Source: Thermococcus sp. (GTDB taxonomy: Archaea > Methanobacteriota_B > Thermococci > Thermococcales > Thermococcaceae). Taken from it: a stretch of 5,326 bases of DNA. The DNA lies in the NCBI GenBank assembly GCA_015522395.1, contig WAMH01000236.1, positions 1-5,326 on the forward strand, written 5' to 3'. The notes beneath the pieces were generated by a model. The model was not told the DNA's origin. It worked only from the letters and a program-made list of their open reading frames with translations, and searched no databases. Every line of letters starts with the position of its first letter. Within the stretch, counting starts at the first letter, position 1. Below, one piece after another: positions 1-5,326 of this stretch. Made by a program: the position numbers and the translations under genes.

Positions 1-389
1 GCCTTTTTCCCCTTCAGGGTGTTGATTATCGTGCTCTTTCCAACGTTGGGGTAGCCTATTAGAGCTACTTTCACCCTCTCCTGCTCCTCGAGGAGGGGTC
101 TCGCGAGCTTTTTGATTTCCCTCCGCAGGATTCCGGTTCCCCTCCTCTCCCTTGCGCTTATGAAAACCACCGGTACCTCACTCTTCCGCTTATACTCCTC
201 TGCCCACTCCTTCGGCACTAAATCGGCCTTGTTCATGACTATTAGGAGGGGTTTTCCGCTCTCCTGAACGAGTTTCTCCAATTTTCTATTCCTCGTGCCT
301 ATTGGGTCTCTGGCGTCGACGACCTCGACCACAACGTTGGCTTCATCTATTGCCTCCCTTACCACTCGCCACGCTTTTCTCTGCTTCAT
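1..389 (-). CDS. Circularly permuted GTPase, YlqF/YawG-like (3' end cut by window)
   Basis: This is the N-terminal 129 residues of a GTP-binding protein; the rest lies beyond the left edge. The G motifs come in permuted order. A VVDARDP segment (residues 23-29) precedes G4 NKAD (53-56), then a G5-like ISA (77-79), and only then the P-loop GYPNVGKS (112-119). G4-G5-G1 order is the hallmark of the YlqF/RbgA/YawG/HSR1 class, whose studied members act in large ribosomal subunit assembly; that role here is inferred from family. The ATG at 389 is chosen because the frame is closed by a TAA a few codons upstream, no other start lies between, and GGTGGTG sits 4 bases before it. The gene overlaps the 3' end of the upstream TIGR04076-type gene by 47 bases, so the two are probably co-transcribed and translationally coupled. 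G2 and G3 cannot be checked here. Confidence 0.93.
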   Translation of the reverse strand, partial: MKQRKAWRVVREAIDEANVVVEVVDARDPIGTRNRKLEKLVQESGKPLLIVMNKADLVPKEWAEEYKRKSEVPVVFISARERRGTGILRREIKKLARPLLEEQERVKVALIGYPNVGKSTIINTLKGKK

Positions 390-678
390 CTCGCACCACC
401 GTTATCTCGAAGATGACCGTCCCGCCGTCCGTGTAGGGTGGTCCGGGGTCGAGGCATTGGACGTAGGCTTTATCTCCCTTTCCGAGACCCAGCTCGCTCG
501 GTTTAATACCCTTTCGCAGGGCGACTATATAGGGCAGCAGGGAGGCGAAGGCGTGGGTGCACACCGCGTCGGTCTCGTCGAGCTTTATTTCGGGCCCCTC
601 AATTATGATTCTGTCGCCGGGTCGGTAAACGGGACACCTGCCCCTTACTTCTACCACTTTAACCTCGAGTCTCTCCAT
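343..678 (-). CDS. TIGR04076-like small cysteine-containing protein
   Basis: A 111-residue soluble protein with no signal peptide or membrane segment. The pattern matches my memory of the TIGR04076 family: a beta-rich start (MERLEVKVVEVRG), CPVYRPGD around Cys15, CTHAF with SLLPYI around Cys40, and VQCLDPGPP around Cys75 followed by GGTVIFEI. Its function is not established. The three Cys may bind a metal or be redox-active, but the sequence does not prove it. The frame can be extended to an ATG at 729 (17 more residues), but ATG 678 is preferred: GGTGGGAG lies 5 bases upstream (counting from GGTG), the family's usual start falls here, and the extension would run across the A/T-rich promoter region. 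The last ~11 residues (KSVASGKGGNR) lie beyond the domain, in the stretch overlapping the GTPase gene. It is divergent from the secretion operon and probably unrelated to it. Confidence 0.87.
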   Translation of the reverse strand: MERLEVKVVEVRGRCPVYRPGDRIIIEGPEIKLDETDAVCTHAFASLLPYIVALRKGIKPSELGLGKGDKAYVQCLDPGPPYTDGGTVIFEITVVRDEAEKSVASGKGGNR

Positions 679-686
679 TCTCCCAC

Positions 687-703
687 CGAAATCTAAATAA
701 ATA
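687..703 (+). promoter_or_regulatory. BRE/TATA box of the secretion operon
   Basis: CGAAAT (687-692) resembles an archaeal BRE and is followed directly by the A/T-only box TAAATAAATA (694-703). From the usual archaeal spacing, transcription would start near 722-727, giving a leader of about 45 bases before the GTG at 769 and leaving the ribosome binding site inside the transcript. A second A/T patch (TTATGTAT, about 737-744) is less likely because initiation from it would fall at or after the Shine-Dalgarno sequence. Confidence 0.5.
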
Positions 704-752
704 TTGGAGTTCAAAAAACTATCCGGCATTAGAAATTATGTATGATAACTTT

Positions 753-762
753 GATGGTGGTG
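753..762 (+). promoter_or_regulatory. Ribosome binding site deciding GTG 769
   Basis: GATGGTGGTG ends 6 bases before GTG 769. The GGTG-to-start distance matches that of the neighbouring genes (4-7 bases). The upstream in-frame ATGs at 742 and 754 lie before or inside this site and have no equivalent site of their own, so GTG 769 is preferred. Confidence 0.65.
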
Positions 763-768
763 CTCAAC

Positions 769-2214
769 GTGTCCGAGGACATCGAGGCGAAAATTCGCCG
801 TTTGAGGGAACTGGGTAAAGCCAGCACGGAGCCCGAGGCTCCCAAGACTGCCGCTCCCCCAGTTAAAAAACCTCCTAAGAAGCCGCGTGGGGTTGGTAGC
901 ATAAGGAGCAGAGAGAGACGGAAGAGAATACTCGCGGGCGCCGCTGTGCTACTAATTCTCATCCTGATAATCTCTGTCGGTGCCTACGTTTATATACAGG
1001 ATCAATCCGCAAGTAAACTAACCAATGAGAAGAACCAGAAGCTGCGTGAGGTCTATACATACTTCAGGGGAGAACTTGTCAACTCCTCCAGAAACTGCAC
1101 TTCAAAGCCCATTGCAATAAGGAACGAACTCATAAACGAGATAAGGCATGCCAACTCCTTGGAGGAGCTTAGTAAGATAGACGTTAAGGCCGCCTACAAC
1201 CAAGCAGTAAAGGATTACAACGCCTGCTTGGCCAACATTGAAAAGCAAAAGCAGGAGAAGATACTAAACGAGACGAAGCAGCAGAAGATCCAGCAGATAG
1301 AGACGGAGTTCCAGAGGTTGCTTGCCATGCCCTTACCTGACAGTTTGAGGGCGAAGGTCGTTGCCTCCATGAAGAGTTTGGAAAACCAAGTCGAGAACGC
1401 GAAGACCGTAGGGCAGGTGAACTCAATAAACGCCGCACCCTATCTGCTTAGACTCTGGAGGGAGTACTACTACTACCAGATTGATAATATCCCTGGACAG
1501 AACGTTATACTCGAAAAGAACAATATCAAGAGGATAGTCAGTAAGTCCGAGGCCAAGGCGATCCTCGGGGGCATAATGGACTACAATGAACTTCTTCAGT
1601 ACCGCGTTTACAAGGTGCAGTACGTTGATATTGCGTTGGTTCTTTCAAGGGACAGGATAAACGGTGCGTTCCTCTCGCCGGGGGACGAGATAATGATATT
1701 CGCCAAGAACTCCACGAACGCCCCGTTCAAGGAAATAGCCAACGAGGGATACGTTGAGATGGTCCTCCTTCCAACGGATGCCGGGCTGATTTCGGTGAAC
1801 GAGGCCCAGAGCCAGAGCAGCTCGTCAAGTACATCGTCAAGTACCCAGTATAATGAAGGCCACACAACCTCCTACACGCCTGGGGGCACTAGCGTAAGCA
1901 ACGGTCAGAGCTCCAGTGACACTTACTCAAACAGCCAGAGCTCCAGTCAGAGTGCCTCCGCGAGCTACAGTTACACCGTTGATCTTTCGCAGATACTCAA
2001 AGCGGTGGCGGCGGGAAAGATCAAGGCAAGCCCAGAAGTGAAGGAAGAACTTGAGAACTACGGCTGGCACCTAATCAACCTTGAGCAGAGCTCGGATATG
2101 CTGGTGTTAAGCCCGAACTCGGAGTTCCTCGTCATCATCAAGGTTCCCTCGATCTTTGTGCCGGACATACTATCCCACCAGAACTACCTCTACATAGCCA
2201 AAGTAACTAGCTGA
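769..2214 (+). CDS. DUF515-like membrane-anchored protein of pilus/secretion operon
   Basis: A 481-residue protein from GTG 769 (490 if ATG 742 is used). Residues 1-53 are a charged, Lys/Pro-rich cytoplasmic tail starting SEDIEAKIRRLRELGK. Residues 54-76 form one strongly hydrophobic helix preceded by SRERRKR, which predicts N-in, C-out. The outer part begins with about 150 residues of predominantly helical, Gln/Glu/Lys-rich sequence, probably coiled coil, with Cys110 and Cys153 well placed for a disulfide. A mixed alpha/beta region follows, containing LSPGDEI (302-308), then a Ser/Gln-rich low-complexity stretch (346-401) and a final folded part to 481. Sequons at N105, N109, N167 and N314 could be glycosylated. 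I recognise it as resembling the archaeal DUF515 family, which has no assigned function; the operon suggests a part of a type IV pilus-like or Tad-like machine. Resemblance to CpaB is an inference treated separately. Confidence 0.85.
   Translation: MSEDIEAKIRRLRELGKASTEPEAPKTAAPPVKKPPKKPRGVGSIRSRERRKRILAGAAVLLILILIISVGAYVYIQDQSASKLTNEKNQKLREVYTYFRGELVNSSRNCTSKPIAIRNELINEIRHANSLEELSKIDVKAAYNQAVKDYNACLANIEKQKQEKILNETKQQKIQQIETEFQRLLAMPLPDSLRAKVVASMKSLENQVENAKTVGQVNSINAAPYLLRLWREYYYYQIDNIPGQNVILEKNNIKRIVSKSEAKAILGGIMDYNELLQYRVYKVQYVDIALVLSRDRINGAFLSPGDEIMIFAKNSTNAPFKEIANEGYVEMVLLPTDAGLISVNEAQSQSSSSSTSSSTQYNEGHTTSYTPGGTSVSNGQSSSDTYSNSQSSSQSASASYSYTVDLSQILKAVAAGKIKASPEVKEELENYGWHLINLEQSSDMLVLSPNSEFLVIIKVPSIFVPDILSHQNYLYIAKVTS
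1804..1971 (+). repeat. Ser/Gln-rich low-complexity tract with short DNA repeats
   Basis: This in-frame segment of the DUF515-like gene encodes about 56 residues dominated by Ser, Gln, Thr, Tyr and Gly. At DNA level, TCGTCAAGTAC is repeated in tandem at 1822 and 1834 (12-base period), and CAGAGCTCCAGT occurs at 1906-1917 and 1936-1947, exactly 30 bases apart. All spacings are multiples of three, as expected for a disordered protein linker that grows and shrinks by in-frame slippage or unequal exchange. Confidence 0.75.
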
Positions 2215-2220
2215 GGTGAT
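2213..2220 (+). promoter_or_regulatory. Near-perfect Shine-Dalgarno overlapping stop codon
   Basis: GAGGTGAT overlaps the TGA stop (2212-2214) of the DUF515-like gene and ends 3 bases before ATG 2224. It is the strongest ribosome binding site in the window and suggests strong, coupled translation of the secreted protein. Confidence 0.85.
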
Positions 2221-2223
2221 ACC

Positions 2224-3225
2224 ATGAAGCGTCTTGCTGTTTTCTTCTTTGTTCTTTTAATGATGGCGTCGCTGGCCAGTGGAGAGACATACACCCTTCC
2301 GGGTTCAACTCCAGATGGTAAACCCTACAACAACATCGGTATCGTTAGTGAAGTTATGGTTGATCTCAACGTGACAATGGTCAACACCGCGCCGTTTCCA
2401 AAGTTTGTCATAGTCAATCCAAGATACGACTTTAAGGTCATTCGTCTCTCCGGGAAGGAGGGTATGTACTCTTTCAGGGTCAACGGGACGACCTATCATG
2501 TTCCGATGAACCTCAAAAAAACCTCGCTTAACTACTTCATAGGTTTCTGGATAATGCCGTACGAGACCGTTGTGGTCAACTTCAGGATACCCTATAACAA
2601 CTCATATCTCCTCACTCCTGTTGACTACAAATCGATTTGTGGGGATTCAAAGATAGTCGCGCTTAACTACACCCTAGTCAACGGAACCCTGTACTACAAC
2701 GGTAAGATAAGGTCCTCCTCCGAGGATATTCATCCAATGACCTGCGGGGTTATGTACCCCCAGCTCATAAACTCCCCACAGATCCTGTTCCTTAGGGAGC
2801 TGTTTCCTTTAAACGATGGATACGTTAAGGTCCTCCACTATCGGGGGACTGTGACGCTCAGGCTTACGAACGCTCCCAACGAAGCTGGGGTTTTTAACAC
2901 ATTCTTTGCCGTTGCTGTACCCGTCGTATTCCAAGGTGCTAAGATGTACAATTTCACTCCAAACTATACGATGACCTACGATAATTACATGAGGGAGTTC
3001 CTATGGAGGTATAGGGGAGTGGTCCCACCCAACAACACTCAAACCCTTCGGTCGTCAGAGTTTGATAACATGTTTACCCTGACCGATACCCTGCTCACGG
3101 GAGTTTCGGTGGGAGGACCCCATTTAATTCCCCCCAAGCACACCGGTTTGAATTACCCCGTGTGGATAGTGTTTATGGGACACAGCATGGAAATAAGGTA
3201 CGACGTGGAATGGAGCGCTGGGTGA
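2224..3225 (+). CDS. Secreted, probably glycosylated protein of unknown family
   Basis: 333 residues; I do not recognise the family. The start is a typical secretory signal: MKR, a hydrophobic core (LAVFFFVLLMMASLA), and a likely cleavage after ASG (residue 20). It is not an archaeal class III prepilin signal, since no basic cleavage site precedes the hydrophobic stretch. No second membrane helix or lipobox is seen, so the mature protein should be outside the cell or held there by partners. It is rich in Asn, Tyr, Val and Pro and looks beta-rich. Eight N-X-S/T sequons occur (N49, N87, N125, N148, N153, N243, N247, N270), consistent with a heavily glycosylated surface protein. It has only two Cys (139 and 174), a likely disulfide. 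It lies 9 bases after the DUF515-like gene and 6 before the ATPase, so it probably serves the same machine, for example as an external collar, pilus-tip or S-layer-contacting part. That role is inference. Confidence 0.88.
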   Translation: MKRLAVFFFVLLMMASLASGETYTLPGSTPDGKPYNNIGIVSEVMVDLNVTMVNTAPFPKFVIVNPRYDFKVIRLSGKEGMYSFRVNGTTYHVPMNLKKTSLNYFIGFWIMPYETVVVNFRIPYNNSYLLTPVDYKSICGDSKIVALNYTLVNGTLYYNGKIRSSSEDIHPMTCGVMYPQLINSPQILFLRELFPLNDGYVKVLHYRGTVTLRLTNAPNEAGVFNTFFAVAVPVVFQGAKMYNFTPNYTMTYDNYMREFLWRYRGVVPPNNTQTLRSSEFDNMFTLTDTLLTGVSVGGPHLIPPKHTGLNYPVWIVFMGHSMEIRYDVEWSAG

Positions 3226-3231
3226 GAGACT

Positions 3232-5115
3232 GTGTTCGGGGACAAGAAAAAGAAGAAAGATGAGGTCTCGTGGATAGATGAAATACTCAACGGTGAGGAC
3301 GACTTCCTGGAGAGCATGCTGGGGGGTGACGACGAGAAGCCGTCAAATAAGCCGGAGAAGGTTGAGGTTCCACTCCCCACTGGGGGACTGGGGCTGGAGG
3401 ATATCTTAAGTTCCCCCCCTACTAGAGAGCCCGAAGTTGCCCCAAAGGACACCACCCCAAAGGGGGCGGATCTGCTGGAGGGGATACTCACTAAGGAGGG
3501 ACCAAAACCGGTTGGGGAGGACCTCCCAAAGACCAAGCCCAAGCCTAAACCCGTGTCGACTCTAACGGATATACTTGGTGCTCCAGCTGTGGAAGGTGAG
3601 TCTTCTTACGCCGGAAAGGCCAGGGTCCTCGACGCCTACGGTAACGTCAGGATAATGAGGGTCAAGGGAGAGCCCGTCCCCGTCTATGAAATTAGGATGC
3701 CCAAGCTTAACAAAGAAGAGGAGGAGCTTTTTAAAAGGATAAGGGACAGGGCCATAACCGAACTCCAGATAGATCCAGCGGCTTTTCCAGATCCTGAGGA
3801 ACGTAGGAGAATTTTCATGAACGCCGTCAGGAAAATGATCAAGGATGAGGCCCCTCACTTCTCAGAGGGGAGGGTTGAGGTACTTGCGGATATGATAGTG
3901 CAGATCATGGTGGGCTATGACAAGCTCGATCCGCTTGTCCGCGATGACAACCTCGAGGAAATAATGGTTATTGGTACTGGAAAACCCGTCTACGTTTGGC
4001 ACAGGCGCTTCAACATGTGCAAGACCAATATAGTTTTCAACGACGAGAAGGAGATACTTAACATCATCGAGAAGATAGCCAGGGAGGTCGGAAGGAGGAT
4101 AGATCAGCAGAGCCCGCTCCTCGATGCACGCCTTCCTGATGGAAGCCGTGTGAACGCGACCATACCCCCTATAAGTCTCGATGGCCCGACCATCACCATC
4201 CGTAAGTTCAAGAAGGATCCACTCACGATAATCGACCTTATCAAGTACGGCACCATGGACACGGAGATAGCCGCCCTGCTGTGGATCTTTGTAGATGGCC
4301 TTGGCGTTAAGCCGGCAAACATCCTCGTGGCGGGTGGAACCGGTTCTGGTAAAACCACCACCCTCAACTCTCTGGGAATGTTCATCCCACCAAGCGAGCG
4401 CGTTATAAGTATAGAGGACACAGCAGAGCTTCAGCTACCTGTGGAGCACTGGATAAGGCTGGAGACGAGGCCGCCAAACATAGAGGGGAGGGGCGAGGTT
4501 AACATGGACGATCTCGTCAAGAACACCCTCCGTATGCGTCCTGACAGGATCATAGTCGGTGAGGTTCGTGGTCCCGAGGCTAGGACGATGTTCACGGCGA
4601 TGAACACCGGCCACGATGGCTGTATGAGTACCATACACTCCAACAGCGCCAGGGAGACCATAACTCGCCTTGAGAGCCCGCCGATGAGTGTTCCGAGGAT
4701 AATGATACCCGCCCTTGACATAATCCTGATGCAGGTTCGCTTCCACAGCAGGAAGAAGGGCACCATAAGGAGGGTAACTGAGGTTGCGGAGGTTTCGGGT
4801 ATTGAGGGCGAAAGCGTTCAGCTCAACACCCTCTATAAATACGATCCGGCTAAGGACGAGCTCGTTCCAACCGGCGTGCCGAGCAGGACCCTCAACGTCC
4901 TGGCTCACCACACGGGAATGAGCGTTGCAGAGCTTGAACTGGAGAGGGAGAAGAGGAAAATAATCCTCGAGTGGATGATAGAGAGGGGCATCCGGAGCAT
5001 CGATAAGGTGGGCTACTACATAAGGCAGTTCTACGTCGATGAGGATTCGCTCCTCAAGAAGATAGCTGCGGAGGGTAGCGCCGAAATAGCTGGGAGCGTT
5101 AAGGAGCTGATGTGA
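3232..5115 (+). CDS. Type II/IV secretion system ATPase (TadA/GspE/FlaI-like)
   Basis: A 627-residue cytoplasmic motor ATPase that should power pilus assembly or secretion. Residues 1-125 are a Lys/Pro/Glu-rich, probably disordered tail carrying five short repeated motifs, which makes the protein longer than typical family members of about 500-550 residues. Residues ~130-330 are the N-terminal domain, with arginines in LLDARLPDGSR (297-306) of the kind that contact ATP. The RecA-like core holds Walker A GGTGSGKT (368-375), Asp box ISIEDTAEL (392-400), Walker B MRPDRIIVGEVRG (435-447) and His box TGHDG...STIHSNS (459-472). The C-terminal part, with IERGIRSIDKVGYYIRQFY (583-601), resembles archaeal FlaI/TadA proteins rather than bacterial PilT. 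No tetracysteine zinc site of the GspE type is visible. GTG 3232 is the only reasonable start: the upstream gene's TGA is in the same frame 6 bases before, and GGTG at 3221 is well spaced. Confidence 0.96.
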   Translation: MFGDKKKKKDEVSWIDEILNGEDDFLESMLGGDDEKPSNKPEKVEVPLPTGGLGLEDILSSPPTREPEVAPKDTTPKGADLLEGILTKEGPKPVGEDLPKTKPKPKPVSTLTDILGAPAVEGESSYAGKARVLDAYGNVRIMRVKGEPVPVYEIRMPKLNKEEEELFKRIRDRAITELQIDPAAFPDPEERRRIFMNAVRKMIKDEAPHFSEGRVEVLADMIVQIMVGYDKLDPLVRDDNLEEIMVIGTGKPVYVWHRRFNMCKTNIVFNDEKEILNIIEKIAREVGRRIDQQSPLLDARLPDGSRVNATIPPISLDGPTITIRKFKKDPLTIIDLIKYGTMDTEIAALLWIFVDGLGVKPANILVAGGTGSGKTTTLNSLGMFIPPSERVISIEDTAELQLPVEHWIRLETRPPNIEGRGEVNMDDLVKNTLRMRPDRIIVGEVRGPEARTMFTAMNTGHDGCMSTIHSNSARETITRLESPPMSVPRIMIPALDIILMQVRFHSRKKGTIRRVTEVAEVSGIEGESVQLNTLYKYDPAKDELVPTGVPSRTLNVLAHHTGMSVAELELEREKRKIILEWMIERGIRSIDKVGYYIRQFYVDEDSLLKKIAAEGSAEIAGSVKELM

Positions 5116-5122
5116 GGGGATC
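5114..5122 (+). promoter_or_regulatory. Ribosome binding site deciding GTG 5126
   Basis: GAGGGGATC overlaps the ATPase stop codon and lies 3 bases before GTG 5126 but 9 bases before the in-frame ATG 5132. The nearer spacing matches that of the site upstream of 2224, so GTG 5126 is favoured. Confidence 0.6.
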
Positions 5123-5125
5123 GTC

Positions 5126-5326
5126 GTGGGTATGGCTAGGGTTATAACGGACTTCCTTGAGCGCCTCGGAGGAAAAACGATTGAGGCAGCTGAGACTCCC
5201 GTTAAAAGGCTTCCAAAGGGCAAGTCGGTTCAGGAGAGACTGCGGGCTTTGAAGGAACTCCAGAAGGAGATCGAAAGCGAGAAAAAAGAAGTCGAACAGG
5301 AGAAGGAGATAGAGGATATACTCGAA
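5126..5326 (+). CDS. Probable TadC/GspF-like platform protein (N-terminal 67 residues only)
   Basis: The gene runs off the right edge. The visible 67 residues (65 from ATG 5132) start MGMARVITDFLERLGGKTIEAAE and become a highly charged Glu/Lys/Gln-rich helix with coiled-coil character, ending EIEDILE. No membrane segment is reached. It follows the ATPase by 10 bases, and in archaeal pilus, archaellum and Tad-type operons the polytopic platform protein (TadC/FlaJ/GspF) usually follows its ATPase; such proteins begin with a cytoplasmic region. The assignment therefore rests on gene order, not on a diagnostic domain. The IEDIL motif resembles the repeats in the ATPase tail. Another cytoplasmic factor of the same system remains possible. 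Confidence 0.62.
   Translation, partial: MGMARVITDFLERLGGKTIEAAETPVKRLPKGKSVQERLRALKELQKEIESEKKEVEQEKEIEDILE

Larger units (their letters stand above)
679..768. promoter_or_regulatory. Divergent intergenic promoter region
   Basis: These 90 bases separate two divergently transcribed units and are clearly A/T-richer than the flanking genes. A convincing promoter can be seen only for the plus strand. For the minus strand I see the ribosome binding site next to ATG 678 but no clear TATA box at the right distance; runs such as TTTTTTGA (minus strand, about 711-718) are weak candidates. Confidence 0.6.

Noticed and set aside
295..696. Plus-strand open frame of 133 codons opposite the TIGR04076-type and GTPase genes
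   Set aside because: It is antisense to two genes with recognisable family motifs, has no ribosome binding site, and its Ser/Thr-rich start looks like noise.
2224..2289. N-terminus of the 333-residue protein as a type IV prepilin signal
   Set aside because: The basic residues are only at positions 2-3 and cleavage fits after the hydrophobic core (ASG, residue 20), as for ordinary signal peptides; the rest of the protein lacks a pilin-like N-terminal helix.
3223..3225. TGA between two same-frame genes as a possible selenocysteine or readthrough codon
   Set aside because: A proper ribosome site (GGTG, 3221-3224) and GTG start follow at once, and fusion would join an exported protein to a cytoplasmic ATPase, which makes no topological sense.
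3244..3259. A-rich run encoding the KKKKK start of the ATPase as a frameshift-slippage site
   Set aside because: The A runs are broken by G at several positions and no downstream frame gives a sensible product; simple lysine codons explain it.
3153..3542. Minus-strand Ser/Phe-rich frame of 129 codons
   Set aside because: The low-complexity Ser/Phe composition is the antisense reading of the Lys/Glu/Pro-rich ATPase tail; no independent support.
4435..5223. Minus-strand open frame of 262 codons opposite the ATPase gene
   Set aside because: It covers the Walker B, His box and C-terminal region of a clear ATPase. Composition is that of a reverse-strand shadow, with no domain, promoter or ribosome site.
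1..5326. Search for tRNA, rRNA, CRISPR repeats, insertion sequences, attachment sites and T-run terminators
   Set aside because: No regular 25-40-base repeat array, transposase, terminal inverted repeat or tRNA-like fold was noticed; genes fill nearly the whole window and no clear terminator is visible.

Overview
The window looks like chromosomal DNA from a hyperthermophilic euryarchaeon of the order Thermococcales, most likely Thermococcus or a close relative. This rests on heavy AGG/AGA/ATA codon use, near-balanced base composition, tight gene packing, Shine-Dalgarno sites of the GAGGTGAT type 4-7 bases before starts (counted from the GGTG core), an archaeal BRE/TATA-like promoter, and the families seen: a DUF515-type membrane protein, an archaeal secretion ATPase and a circularly permuted GTPase. 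No database search was possible, so the genus is inference.

Left part (1-678, minus strand): two genes that overlap by 47 bases. The upstream one, nearest the middle of the window, is a small cysteine-containing protein of the TIGR04076 type. The downstream one is a circularly permuted GTPase of the YlqF/YawG type, likely involved in ribosome assembly, and is cut by the left window edge.

Centre (679-768): a 90-base divergent intergenic region with one credible plus-strand promoter (BRE and A/T-rich TATA box). It appears to drive the long plus-strand operon.

Right part (769-5326, plus strand): four closely spaced genes (gaps of 9, 6 and 10 bases) forming a probable archaeal type IV pilus-like or Tad-like surface machine. 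In order they are: a single-pass membrane protein with a large external part and a Ser-rich stretch (DUF515 type); a secreted protein of unknown family with eight N-glycosylation sequons; a cytoplasmic type II/IV secretion ATPase with all nucleotide-binding boxes; and the start of a protein that by position and composition is probably the TadC/GspF-like membrane platform, cut by the right edge. The likely arrangement is that the ATPase powers the platform while the first two proteins work outside the membrane. No pilin gene is visible, so the substrate is unknown.

The most interesting point is that the ATPase has a disordered-looking N-terminal tail of about 120 residues with five copies of a short acidic/hydrophobic motif (hydrophobic-acidic-x-Ile/Met-Leu). 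The same kind of motif (IEDIL) occurs in the N-terminal tail of the presumed platform protein encoded next door. This may be a docking code within an under-described archaeal secretion/pilus system.
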